A stretch of DNA of 56,618 nt, taken from IMG/VR virus record IMGVR_UViG_3300044837_000080, positions 1-56,618 of that record; one strand, written 5' to 3'. Made by a program: the position numbers and the translations under genes. Shown piece after piece: positions 28,424 to 34,576 of this stretch; position 1 is the stretch's first letter, and each line of letters opens with the position of its first letter. The notes under the pieces are model-generated. The model made no database searches, was not told where the DNA came from, and saw only the letters and a list, made by a program, of their open reading frames with translations. The DNA comes from a virus.

Positions 28424-28602
28424 GGATCCCCGAGACTCAGTGCCAGTGCTCAGGGTTCCCTGACTGCCCATGCCTAGCTCAGATGACCGCTGAGGATCTC
28501 CGGTGTGACACATGCCGGAGATCCTCAGCGGGATCATCATCCCCGCTTGGGATCCCCTTCAGGGTCCGGACGTGTGGGCGCACTCCCCTGAGCGCGGTGT
28601 GA
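28420..28602 (+). CDS. Cys-rich small protein (60 aa)
   Basis: ATG 28420 overlaps the upstream stop (ATGA). Seen: seven cysteines in the first 35 residues or so (CQCSGFPDCPC, CDTC), then a Ser/Arg-rich end. The perfect 17-bp inverted repeat 28487-28531 lies inside the gene, so the second half may be less constrained. Possible zinc protein; function unknown. Confidence 0.58.
   Translation: MRIPETQCQCSGFPDCPCLAQMTAEDLRCDTCRRSSAGSSSPLGIPFRVRTCGRTPLSAV
28487..28531. repeat. Perfect 17-bp inverted repeat inside a gene
   Basis: CCGCTGAGGATCTCCGG at 28487-28503 is exactly complementary to 28515-28531. The 11-nt loop TGTGACACATG can pair further (TGTG with CACA). It is the strongest stem in a coding region of this window. 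Confidence 0.8.
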
Positions 28603-28712
28603 TGAACCCGAAGGAAGCCGGACATCACGTTATCCTGGTACCGGGGGAGCTACGGGAGATACGGCACACACCGGATGGCATCCTGGAAACCATCCAAGGG
28701 AGATCAGTATGA
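28602..28712 (+). CDS. Small protein (36 aa), start uncertain
   Basis: ATG 28602 overlaps the stop of the previous gene (TGATG). The same frame is open from an ATG at 28512, which would give 66 aa starting MPEILSGIIIPAWDPLQG but overlap the previous gene by 91 nt and start in the right arm region of the inverted repeat. The product has HHVILVPGELREIRHTPDG. No family recognised. Confidence 0.5.
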   Translation: MNPKEAGHHVILVPGELREIRHTPDGILETIQGRSV

Positions 28713-28993
28713 TTCGGAAGTGCGACGGCTCGGACCCTAACCTGAGTATGTACCGGGATCCTGAAGGCCGGCCTACCGTCCGGCGCGTGGACGGGGAGAC
28801 TGTCATCCCGTGCTCATGTGGACGCACGTTCGATGATGTGAACCAGAGCACCATTTACCCACATCACCGGATCCACTCCCATGTGTGCAAGCTGTGTGGT
28901 CTAGCGGTACTCATCCCCGGTACCGGGGAATGGGTCCAGCCGGACATGCCGGACTTCCCGCCGATACCGGAGTGCCAGCACGAATCATGGTAA
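28709..28993 (+). CDS. Hypothetical zinc-binding protein (94 aa)
   Basis: ATG 28709 overlaps the upstream stop (ATGA) and has AAGGGAGATCAG. Seen: CSCGRTFDDV and CKLCGLAVL about 25 residues apart with HHRIHSH between, so a zinc ribbon or treble clef is likely. Last gene of the rightward block; four hairpins follow. Confidence 0.72.
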   Translation: MIRKCDGSDPNLSMYRDPEGRPTVRRVDGETVIPCSCGRTFDDVNQSTIYPHHRIHSHVCKLCGLAVLIPGTGEWVQPDMPDFPPIPECQHESW

Positions 28994-29013
28994 CCTCCCG
29001 GACGTGGGAAGCC

Positions 29014-29058
29014 CACAGAGCCCCGACCGTGAACCGCGCTCCCGGTCGGGGCTCTGTG
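29014..29058. terminator. Terminator 1 of a stacked set
   Basis: A 16-bp stem CACAGAGCCCCGACCG with 13-nt loop after the last rightward gene. Confidence 0.75.
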
Positions 29059-29073
29059 CTGTAGCGTGACCCC

Positions 29074-29116
29074 GAGCCCCGTCCGCGATTCCACCACTCG
29101 TCCTAGGACGGGGCTC
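29074..29116. terminator. Hairpin 2 of a stacked set
   Basis: An 11-bp stem GAGCCCCGTCC with 21-nt loop; same arms as hairpin 3. Confidence 0.6.
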
Positions 29117-29165
29117 CCTAACGTGCTCGGTAGACTGCCGCAGTGGTGCAGCCACGCCACAGCCC

Positions 29166-29200
29166 GAGCCCCGTCCGTGAGTCCACCCCGGACGGGGCTC
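29166..29200. terminator. Hairpin 3 of a stacked set
   Basis: An 11-bp stem GAGCCCCGTCC with 13-nt loop; arms identical to hairpin 2, so the unit is duplicated. Confidence 0.6.
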
Positions 29201-29220
29201 CGGGTACGCTACCGTGGCGC

Positions 29221-29234
29221 GTATCGGCCGATAC
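29221..29234. repeat. Perfect 14-bp palindrome
   Basis: GTATCGGCCGATAC between stacked hairpins; possible protein-binding site in a gene-free stretch. Confidence 0.55.
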
Positions 29235-29242
29235 TGAATGAC

Positions 29243-29279
29243 GAGAGCCCCCGTACCGGGTTACCGATCGGGGGCTCTC
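29243..29279. terminator. Hairpin 4 of a stacked set, terminator of the leftward arm
   Basis: An 11-bp stem GAGAGCCCCCG with 15-nt loop, 18 nt past the stop of the leftward gene at 29297. Confidence 0.7.
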
Positions 29280-29296
29280 TGCCGTTCCGGGATCCT

Positions 29297-29689
29297 TCAG
29301 GCTGCCATCCTTGCGAGGCTCTGAAGGTGGGCCATGTCGATCATGTAGACGGCTGCCCTGTGATAGCAGCGGACGCCACCCTGACCGGCCTTACATGAGC
29401 ACTCCCGAACGTTCGTATAGTAGACGCTCGTCACGCTCTCCCCCGTCTTAGCGTCCGTCTTGACGCTCGTCACGCGGTAGGTGTCTCCGGCGTAGTGAGC
29501 GATGGCGCGGTCCCGGATCAGCTCAGCGGCCTTACGAACCTGGTAAGGCTTGAAGATCCGGGTGATCTCCAGAGCGATCCGGTTCATCTCGGCGCGGCAC
29601 GCGCGACCGGCAGGGATCCCGGTCCGAGCGGACTCGCGGAGACTACGCGCTGAGGTAATCACTCGCTGGCACCGGATGCACTTTGTCAT
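29297..29689 (-). CDS. SWIM-type zinc-finger protein (130 aa)
   Basis: ATG 29689 with GAGAGGGAGCC. Seen: an N-terminal treble-clef-like part (KCIRCQRVITSARSLRESAR ... GRACRAEM), as in DUF6011-type phage proteins. A C-terminal SWIM finger follows (CSCKAGQGGVRCYHRAAV, pattern CxC...CxH). Known: SWIM fingers bind DNA or proteins. It has its own promoter (29724-29752), which carries a degenerate operator. The role in the phage is unknown. Confidence 0.75.
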   Translation of the reverse strand: MTKCIRCQRVITSARSLRESARTGIPAGRACRAEMNRIALEITRIFKPYQVRKAAELIRDRAIAHYAGDTYRVTSVKTDAKTGESVTSVYYTNVRECSCKAGQGGVRCYHRAAVYMIDMAHLQSLARMAA

Positions 29690-29723
29690 TTTGGGGGCTC
29701 CCTCTCGCTTGTCTTGTGACTCC

Positions 29724-29752
29724 AGTATATGGCCCGTGTGACAGTCTGTCTA
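29724..29752 (-). promoter_or_regulatory. Leftward promoter with degenerate operator
   Basis: -35 TAGACA (29747-29752), 17-nt spacer, -10 TATACT (29724-29729), the best -10 box here. Repeat TAGAC-AGACT-GTCAC (29738-29752) with one changed base in the left half. Confidence 0.75.
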
Positions 29753-29794
29753 CTGATCTGGATAACCGATCTAAGAAATCATGCAAGCAAAGAA

Positions 29795-29819
29795 CCCCGA
29801 GCCGTGATCCGGCTCGGGG
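29795..29819 (-). terminator. Cassette terminator
   Basis: Stem CCCCGAGCC with 7-nt loop after the gene ending at 29837; followed leftward on the minus strand by TTCTTTGCTTGCATGATTTC. Confidence 0.7.
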
Positions 29820-29836
29820 CTCTCGGGGATGTCCGT

Positions 29837-30073
29837 TCAGGATGTGACTTCCGTCAGCATGGCCATGACCACAGACCCCACGTTAGCTCCCAGGACATCC
29901 CGCGTACGGAGGTAACCACGCTTCACGTACTCATCCGCTGTGCTGTAAATGCGGACATCCCAGCAATCCCCGGTAGTTTGGCGGTGTGTCTCCACACGGT
30001 AGTTAAGCGTGCCCGCCGCGATGATTGCGGATTCTAGTGTGATGTTCTGGCCGGCGGTTCCGTTTGTCTTCAT
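29837..30073 (-). CDS. Hypothetical protein (78 aa), leaderless, MKTNGTAGQN start
   Basis: ATG 30073 is 7 nt past the -10 box and lacks a ribosome site. An ATG at 30079, two codons upstream, would lie before the expected transcript start. Its first ten residues MKTNGTAGQN are identical to the next cassette's gene. The rest (ESAIIAAGTLNYRVETHRQT, DCWDVRIYSTADEYVKRGYL) is unrelated to that gene. Function unknown. Confidence 0.75.
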   Translation of the reverse strand: MKTNGTAGQNITLESAIIAAGTLNYRVETHRQTTGDCWDVRIYSTADEYVKRGYLRTRDVLGANVGSVVMAMLTEVTS

Positions 30074-30079
30074 GCCCAT

Positions 30080-30108
30080 AGACTAGTGCCAGGATGACAT
30101 CCCGTCAA
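30080..30108 (-). promoter_or_regulatory. Leftward cassette promoter with full operator
   Basis: -35 TTGACG (30103-30108), 17-nt spacer, -10 TAGTCT (30080-30085); repeat ATGAC-ATCCC-GTCAA at 30094-30108. Confidence 0.8.
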
Positions 30109-30150
30109 TACATATGGATAGCCAACCTAAGAAATCATGCAAGCAAAGAA

Positions 30151-30175
30151 CCCCGAGCCGGATCACGGCTCGGGG
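30151..30175 (-). terminator. Cassette terminator
   Basis: A 10-bp stem CCCCGAGCCG with 5-nt loop after the gene ending at 30192. Confidence 0.7.
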
Positions 30176-30191
30176 CTCTCGGGGATGCCGG

Positions 30192-30605
30192 CTAGCGGGC
30201 ATCCCAAGCTGCCACATCCGAGCCACAGCGCGCGGCGAACCAGCGCTCCCCTTCTCCGGTGTTCGTGATCCCGGCATCCGTCATCTCGCCTAGTAGCGCT
30301 GTGAAATCCCACGGGCTAAGCGAGGTGAGGTACGCGCGCTGAGTGGCGTTGATCCGGTAGCCGTCCACATGCTTGTCCCATGAACTAACCGCGTACCGGC
30401 CGGCGTTCAGGATGTCACTCGTAGCCACGGGGTAGTAACCAGGGTAGTTATTCGAGTTAGTGATGATCTCGATAACCTCACGGTTCACGTTCTGCTTGCC
30501 CGCGATGAGAGGGTGCTTACGGAATTGCCGGGTACGGGGTCCAATGTGCATCATCTTACGGAGCGTGTCTGTGAGGTTCTGGCCGGCGGTTCCGTTTGTC
30601 TTCAT
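30192..30605 (-). CDS. Hypothetical protein (137 aa), leaderless, MKTNGTAGQN start
   Basis: ATG 30605, 7 nt past the -10 box, no ribosome site. The first ten residues match the gene at 29837; the body differs: basic helical start (RKMMHIGPRTRQFRKHPL), then NSNNYPGYYPVATSDILNAG and NATQRAYLTSLSPWDFTALL. A small regulatory or enzyme-inhibiting protein is possible, but nothing identifies it. Confidence 0.75.
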   Translation of the reverse strand: MKTNGTAGQNLTDTLRKMMHIGPRTRQFRKHPLIAGKQNVNREVIEIITNSNNYPGYYPVATSDILNAGRYAVSSWDKHVDGYRINATQRAYLTSLSPWDFTALLGEMTDAGITNTGEGERWFAARCGSDVAAWDAR

Positions 30606-30611
30606 GCCTAT

Positions 30612-30640
30612 AGACTAGTGCCAGAATGACATCCCGTCAA
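30612..30640 (-). promoter_or_regulatory. Leftward cassette promoter with full operator
   Basis: -35 TTGACG (30635-30640), 17-nt spacer, -10 TAGTCT; repeat ATGAC-ATCCC-GTCAA at 30626-30640. Confidence 0.8.
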
Positions 30641-30680
30641 TACATCCTGATAACCGATCCAAGAAATCATGCAAGCAAAG

Positions 30681-30709
30681 AGCCCCGAGCCGTGATCCGG
30701 CTCGGGGCT
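30681..30709 (-). terminator. Cassette terminator
   Basis: An 11-bp stem AGCCCCGAGCC with 7-nt loop after the gene ending at 30724. Confidence 0.7.
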
Positions 30710-30723
30710 CTCGGGGATGCCGG

Positions 30724-30954
30724 CTACAGCACAGACGAAGGATCCCCCACCCATGTGCGTACTGTGCTACCGGCGCGGTATGTGCGGCACGGTGAGATGC
30801 TGTTGTCATCCCATGTGATCTCTACCAAGTCGGAAAGTCCTACGGGTCGGTCTATGTACCGAACGTTAGTCACGCGGACGAATCCGGGGATACCGCACCG
30901 TGTGTCAAGGATATCTCCGGGGATCAGGCTATCGGCGCTAACTTCGGTAATCAT
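30724..30954 (-). CDS. Hypothetical beta-barrel-like protein (76 aa)
   Basis: ATG 30954 with GAGAGGGAGCCC. The leader and ribosome site match those of the gene at 29297. The protein reads like an SH3-type barrel: SADSLIPGDILDTR, GFVRVTNVRYIDRP, LVEITWDDNSISPC. No specific family. It uses the second promoter type (TAGACA/TATACT) with a normal leader. Confidence 0.73.
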   Translation of the reverse strand: MITEVSADSLIPGDILDTRCGIPGFVRVTNVRYIDRPVGLSDLVEITWDDNSISPCRTYRAGSTVRTWVGDPSSVL

Positions 30955-30985
30955 TTGGGCTCCCTCTCGCTTGGCTTGTGACTCC

Positions 30986-31014
30986 AGTATATGGCCCGTG
31001 TGATAGTCTGTCTA
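30986..31014 (-). promoter_or_regulatory. Leftward promoter with degenerate operator
   Basis: -35 TAGACA (31009-31014), 17-nt spacer, -10 TATACT. Near copy of the 29724 promoter but the right half reads ATCA. Confidence 0.73.
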
Positions 31015-31053
31015 CTGATCTGGATAACCGATCTAAGAAATCATGCAAGCAAA

Positions 31054-31082
31054 AACCCCGAGCCGGGATCCGGCTCGGGGTT
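31054..31082 (-). terminator. Cassette terminator
   Basis: A 12-bp stem AACCCCGAGCCG with 5-nt loop after the gene ending at 31096. Confidence 0.72.
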
Positions 31083-31095
31083 CGCTCGGGGAAGT

Positions 31096-31437
31096 TCAGA
31101 CCATGACGTGTGCGGTCTGATCTCCCACGGTCAAGGTGAACCGGGAAGTCTCGGAACTCGGCTCGGAGCCATCCCGGTACGTGACGGTAACGGGATGCTT
31201 CACGCCTTCAGAGTCGATCAGCGTGCGGGACAGTGAATCTTGCCGGCTAGGGTCGCATCCCGAGATCACGTCGTAGGCGACACTGGCAAACTCCTTGGCG
31301 TAGTCGCCTAGGGTTCCGGCAACCAGGTAGCCGCTGATTGTGAAGGCGTACCGTGTGGGCTCTCCGGGAGTCTCCAGAACGATGCCCATGTCTACTACGG
31401 TTACCAGGGTTTCGGCGGTGTGTCCGTTTGTGTTCAT
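31096..31437 (-). CDS. Hypothetical protein (113 aa), leaderless
   Basis: ATG 31437, 7 nt past the -10 box, no ribosome site. N-terminus MNTNGHTAETL is a variant of the MKTNGTAGQN start of the two cassettes to the left. The body is beta-rich (YAFTISGYLVAGTLGDYAKE, VTVTYRDGSE, RFTLTVGDQTAHVMV), possibly an immunoglobulin-like or other beta sandwich. Function unknown. Confidence 0.73.
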   Translation of the reverse strand: MNTNGHTAETLVTVVDMGIVLETPGEPTRYAFTISGYLVAGTLGDYAKEFASVAYDVISGCDPSRQDSLSRTLIDSEGVKHPVTVTYRDGSEPSSETSRFTLTVGDQTAHVMV

Positions 31438-31443
31438 ACCCGT

Positions 31444-31472
31444 AGGCTAATGCCTGGATGACATCCCGTCAA
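31444..31472 (-). promoter_or_regulatory. Leftward cassette promoter with full operator
   Basis: -35 TTGACG (31467-31472), 17-nt spacer, -10 TAGCCT (31444-31449); repeat ATGAC-ATCCC-GTCAA at 31458-31472. Confidence 0.78.
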
Positions 31473-31498
31473 TACATCCCGGTATCTGATCCAATAAG

Positions 31499-31527
31499 AA
31501 AACCCCGAGCCGCTACGGCTCGGGGTT
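31499..31527 (-). terminator. Cassette terminator
   Basis: A 12-bp stem AACCCCGAGCCG with loop CTA after the gene ending at 31542. Confidence 0.75.
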
Positions 31528-31541
31528 CGCTCGGGGAGGGA

Positions 31542-31748
31542 TCAGGTTTCGATGCTCAGGACGGGAGCCGCGCCGGCGTACGTGCCCGCGTAGTCGTTGA
31601 ACAGACCGAGCGCGAGAGCCGGAGAGAGGAACCGGTTATCCGAAGCGGTGTTCCGGAGAGCGTTGAACCGGCGCACGATGTAGGATCCCCTGTCCTGGAT
31701 CAGGGTAACGGTAGTGATGTCCCCGGTAGCCTTCGCAATTTCCCGCAC
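31542..31748 (-). CDS. Small paralogue A (68 aa)
   Basis: GTG 31748 with ACGGAAGGCACAAC, the same leader as paralogue B; the reading from 31844 would start upstream of the promoter. Shares TVTLIQDRGSYIVRR and FNDYAGTYAGAAPVLSIET with the genes at 31897 and, weaker, 32196. Probably a small alpha/beta fold. Function unknown. Promoter at 31786-31814. Confidence 0.73.
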   Translation of the reverse strand: MREIAKATGDITTVTLIQDRGSYIVRRFNALRNTASDNRFLSPALALGLFNDYAGTYAGAAPVLSIET

Positions 31749-31785
31749 GTTGTGCCTTCCGTAGTTCCCGCTTGCCTGTGACTCC

Positions 31786-31814
31786 AGTATATGGCCGGTG
31801 TGACATCCCGTCAA
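31786..31814 (-). promoter_or_regulatory. Leftward promoter, hybrid of the two cassette types
   Basis: -35 TTGACG (31809-31814) as in the leaderless type, -10 TATACT (31786-31791) as in the TAGACA type, 17-nt spacer; repeat GTGAC-ATCCC-GTCAA at 31800-31814. Confidence 0.77.
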
Positions 31815-31853
31815 TACATCTGAATAACCGATCCAAGAAATCATGCAAGCAAA

Positions 31854-31882
31854 GAACCCCGAGCCGTAGCGGCTCGGGGTTC
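31854..31882 (-). terminator. Cassette terminator
   Basis: A 13-bp stem GAACCCCGAGCCG with loop TAG after the gene ending at 31897. Confidence 0.75.
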
Positions 31883-31896
31883 GCTCGGGGGAGGGA

Positions 31897-32109
31897 TCAG
31901 GTTTCGATGCTCAGGACGGGAGCCGCGCCGGCGTAAGCCATGGCGTAATCGTTGTACTCAGCGAGTGCCGTATCCGGGCTCTCGTGGCGAGTCTGTACCG
32001 CACTCCCGGTCTGCGAGTTGATCCGGCGCACGATGTAAATCCCCTTGATTTCCAGAAGGGTAACCGAGACGGGGGATACCTTACCCATGACCTTTTCGAT
32101 GACCCGCAC
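31897..32109 (-). CDS. Small paralogue B (70 aa)
   Basis: GTG 32109 with GGAAGGCACAAC. Ends YNDYAMAYAGAAPVLSIET, almost the same as paralogue A, and shares VTLLEIKGIYIVRR. The middle has diverged. Tandem duplication is clear. Function unknown. Confidence 0.73.
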   Translation of the reverse strand: MRVIEKVMGKVSPVSVTLLEIKGIYIVRRINSQTGSAVQTRHESPDTALAEYNDYAMAYAGAAPVLSIET

Positions 32110-32146
32110 GTTGTGCCTTCCGTAGTTCCCGCTTGCTTGTGGCTTC

Positions 32147-32175
32147 AGTCTGCCCTAGGGATGCCAGGATGTCAA
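32147..32175 (-). promoter_or_regulatory. Leftward promoter with degenerate operator
   Basis: -35 TTGACA (32170-32175), 17-nt spacer, -10 CAGACT (32147-32152). The right half-site reads GGCA instead of GTCA. Confidence 0.65.
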
Positions 32176-32195
32176 CCCCGATAATGATCCCGCTA

Positions 32196-32450
32196 TCAGA
32201 TCAGCGCCGGCATGGTGGCGAGCGGCTCGGCATCCGCGTGAACCTCAGCGAGGAAGTTATAGACCCTGAGCGCGGTCACCTTGTCCACGTACCCGTGTTC
32301 GCTACCACCGGTACCCGTGATCTCGGTACGCCGGACAAGGAACCGGTTCCGGGTAGCCAGTGCGGGATGAATCTGGATCAGGGTTACCGTGACGCTCTCT
32401 CCCACAGCCTGAGCTAGCACGTTGCTCCGTACCGTTCCGACGCTCGTCAT
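32196..32450 (-). CDS. Small paralogue C (84 aa)
   Basis: ATG 32450 preceded by GGGAGTGCGGC. Keeps VTVTLIQ and FLVRR of paralogues A and B with an insert between them, and a similar end (ALRVYNFLAEVHADAEPLAT). Oldest-looking of the three copies. First gene of the leftward arm, driven from the divergent operator at 32494-32510. Confidence 0.72.
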   Translation of the reverse strand: MTSVGTVRSNVLAQAVGESVTVTLIQIHPALATRNRFLVRRTEITGTGGSEHGYVDKVTALRVYNFLAEVHADAEPLATMPALI

Positions 32451-32480
32451 TGCCGCACTCCCTACCTTGGATGTGATTCC

Positions 32481-32509
32481 AGTATCGCATCCGGTTGACA
32501 GGTAGTCAA
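32481..32509 (-). promoter_or_regulatory. Leftward promoter of the divergent pair
   Basis: -35 TTGACT (32504-32509), 17-nt spacer, -10 GATACT (32481-32486). The perfect palindrome GTTGAC-AGGTA-GTCAAC (32494-32510) holds the -35 boxes of both directions. Confidence 0.73.
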
Positions 32510-32523
32510 CGCATCCCGGTATT
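32495..32523 (+). promoter_or_regulatory. Possible rightward promoter of the divergent pair
   Basis: -35 TTGACA (32495-32500), 17-nt spacer, -10 GGTATT (32518-32523), using the other half of the same palindrome. It would read into the terminase and late genes. Confidence 0.5.
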
Positions 32524-32863
32524 TGGCATCCCGGTATTACGTAGTACCGGCCATGCCCGTACGGGTTACTCTGGTACGGACGTAGGGGTCTCTCCGGAGC
32601 GAGGGTATCCAGCCGGGTACGGACGTGAGGGTTACCCGGTGTCCGGGCTCGGGGTCTCTCCGGCACGAACGGTACCCATAGGCCGGTGTTTAAGGACCCC
32701 GAGCGCGACGGTTACGTCCGGCCTACTCCCACGTTTACGGCTGCCAGGAAGCCGTCCCGCGTGGACACCCCCACGCTTACACCGGTCTCGGTGCCGTAGA
32801 TAGACACCTGAGTACGGTACTACATACGACAATCTCGGTGATCATGAACGTGGGGATGACCCG
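32524..32863. other. Gene-free stretch before the large terminase
   Basis: About 340 bp without a credible gene; ORFs here are Arg/Pro/Gly-rich without ribosome sites. It holds GGGGTCTCTCCGG twice (about 32587 and 32656), the direct repeat GCATCCCGGTATT just upstream (32511 and about 32527), and several GGTACGGACGT-type repeats. The place beside the terminase gene makes it a candidate packaging site. Confidence 0.5.
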
Positions 32864-34561
32864 GTGTCCAGGCTCGGGGAGCTGATCCGTCCTTATCCTG
32901 TAGGCATGTCCCCCGTTGTGAGTCCCGTCCGGGGCATCGCTCAGGCCATGCTGAAGCGATACGAGCCGGAGCCGCTCCCCGAGCGCCGGTGGCCTACTCC
33001 CGGTGCTCTCGCTAAGGCTCTGGACCCGAGCACGGTCCAGACGCCGGCGCTGGACCTGATAGACCGTGAACTGGTAGCGCTCATGGATGACCCGGACTCC
33101 CCTAACCGGCTCATTATTTCGATGCCACCACAGGAAGGGAAGTCCAGCCGGGTATCCCAACGGTTCCCGGAATGGTTGCTAGATCATAATCCTGATCTGC
33201 GTATCGCAATCATTAGCTACTCGGATGACTTGGCTCGGGGTTGGGGAGCCGCTATCAAGATGGATGTCTTGACGCATAACGGGATTGAATCCGCTGTGGA
33301 TCTGAAGATCACGCTACGCGAGGACTCCAAAGCGGCCGGACGGTGGAACATCCGGGGACACAAGGGATCTGTCTTCTGTGCTGGAATTGGAGGATCCGTT
33401 ACTGGCAAACCCGTGGACATTTTCATTATCGATGATCCGATCAAGGATCTAGAACAGGCACAATCAAGCATCTACCGGGATCGATTCCGTAAGTTCTGGC
33501 AAGCCGTTGCCATCCCCCGACTCGGACCCTCAGCGCGCTGTGTGGTCATCCAAACCCGTTGGCACGAGGATGATGCTGCCGGTTGGCTTCAGGTCAACGA
33601 GCCGGACAAATGGCGCGTGATCAACATCCCGGCTCAGGCCGGCGTGGAAGAAACCACCGAGGATGTCCACGGGAGGAAGGTAACCAGATGGGTACCGACT
33701 TCCGAGCCCGATCCACTCGGGAGGCAGCCGGGCGAATACATGATCTCTGCCCGTGGCGCTCGGGATTGGGCAGGGATCCGGCGTGACGTTGGCTCCTATG
33801 TTTGGTCGGCTCTGTACCAAGGGCGTCCGGCTCCGGCTGCCGGCGGTCTGTTCAAACGCGCCAACCTTCGGTACTGGCAAGTGATGCCGCGTGACATCTC
33901 GTGGCACGGTCTGCTGAACGGGATGCGTGTTGATCTCGGTGGACGTGTCGTCATGCTTGATCAGTGCTGGAGATTCCTTACGGTTGACCTAGCGGCAAGC
34001 ACCAAGACATCCGCTGACTGGACCGTTGCCGGAGCGTTTGCCATATCTCCAGATGGGGATCTCATCCTACTTGACGGCATCCGGGTACGTGTAGAGGAAT
34101 CCAACCATTGGAATGCCATCCGGCCACTACGTGAAAAGTGGTCTGCAGATGTGGTCTACGTAGAGTCCCGGATGTTCGGTACCACCATGGTTTACGAAGC
34201 CGGCCGGTCGGGTGTCCCCATCCAGGAACTGAAAGCGGATACTGACAAACTGACACGCGCGCTCCCGGCTACTGCCCGATCCGAGAATGGACGGCTGTGG
34301 CTGCCACCGGTCACGTCCTATCCTGAGGTTCTGACCTGGGTAAATGAGCTGGTATCGTTCCCCAACGCATCTCATGACGATTGTGTTGACGTAATCAGCT
34401 ATGCTGCCCGTGTAAGTGCTGCGAATTGGTTGTCACAAACTGACACGCAGTCACTTACCCGGAATAGACCCAAGGTTAACAACCGGTCAATTGAAAACGC
34501 TTATGAATCCGCTACTGGGTACGCGGGTACGGAATCAAATTACGAAACCATGCAATGGTGA
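32864..34561 (+). CDS. terL: Terminase large subunit
   Basis: 565 aa from GTG 32864 (GGGGA eight nt upstream); an ATG at 32906 is an alternative. Seen: Walker A PPQEGKS (88-94) after LIISM, Walker B FIIDDP (D190-D191), and a C-terminal RNase H-like nuclease with the Asp of LTVDLAAS (D375), DVVYVESR and the late Asp pair in ASHDDCVDV. Known: ATP-driven packaging motor plus nuclease that cuts the concatemer. It opens the structural gene block. Confidence 0.93.
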   Translation: MSRLGELIRPYPVGMSPVVSPVRGIAQAMLKRYEPEPLPERRWPTPGALAKALDPSTVQTPALDLIDRELVALMDDPDSPNRLIISMPPQEGKSSRVSQRFPEWLLDHNPDLRIAIISYSDDLARGWGAAIKMDVLTHNGIESAVDLKITLREDSKAAGRWNIRGHKGSVFCAGIGGSVTGKPVDIFIIDDPIKDLEQAQSSIYRDRFRKFWQAVAIPRLGPSARCVVIQTRWHEDDAAGWLQVNEPDKWRVINIPAQAGVEETTEDVHGRKVTRWVPTSEPDPLGRQPGEYMISARGARDWAGIRRDVGSYVWSALYQGRPAPAAGGLFKRANLRYWQVMPRDISWHGLLNGMRVDLGGRVVMLDQCWRFLTVDLAASTKTSADWTVAGAFAISPDGDLILLDGIRVRVEESNHWNAIRPLREKWSADVVYVESRMFGTTMVYEAGRSGVPIQELKADTDKLTRALPATARSENGRLWLPPVTSYPEVLTWVNELVSFPNASHDDCVDVISYAARVSAANWLSQTDTQSLTRNRPKVNNRSIENAYESATGYAGTESNYETMQW

Positions 34562-34576
34562 GAAAGGGGAGCGTCT

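Noticed and set aside
29041-29300. tRNA or tmRNA gene in the gene-free stretch
   Set aside because: No TWCGANTC-type T-loop, no cloverleaf and no CCA end could be drawn; the folding is in simple terminator hairpins. I saw no convincing tRNA elsewhere in the window either.
32495-32803. 102-aa rightward ORF before the large terminase
   Set aside because: Arg/Pro/Gly-rich, starts at the promoter palindrome, no ribosome site. Looks like an open frame caused by high GC.
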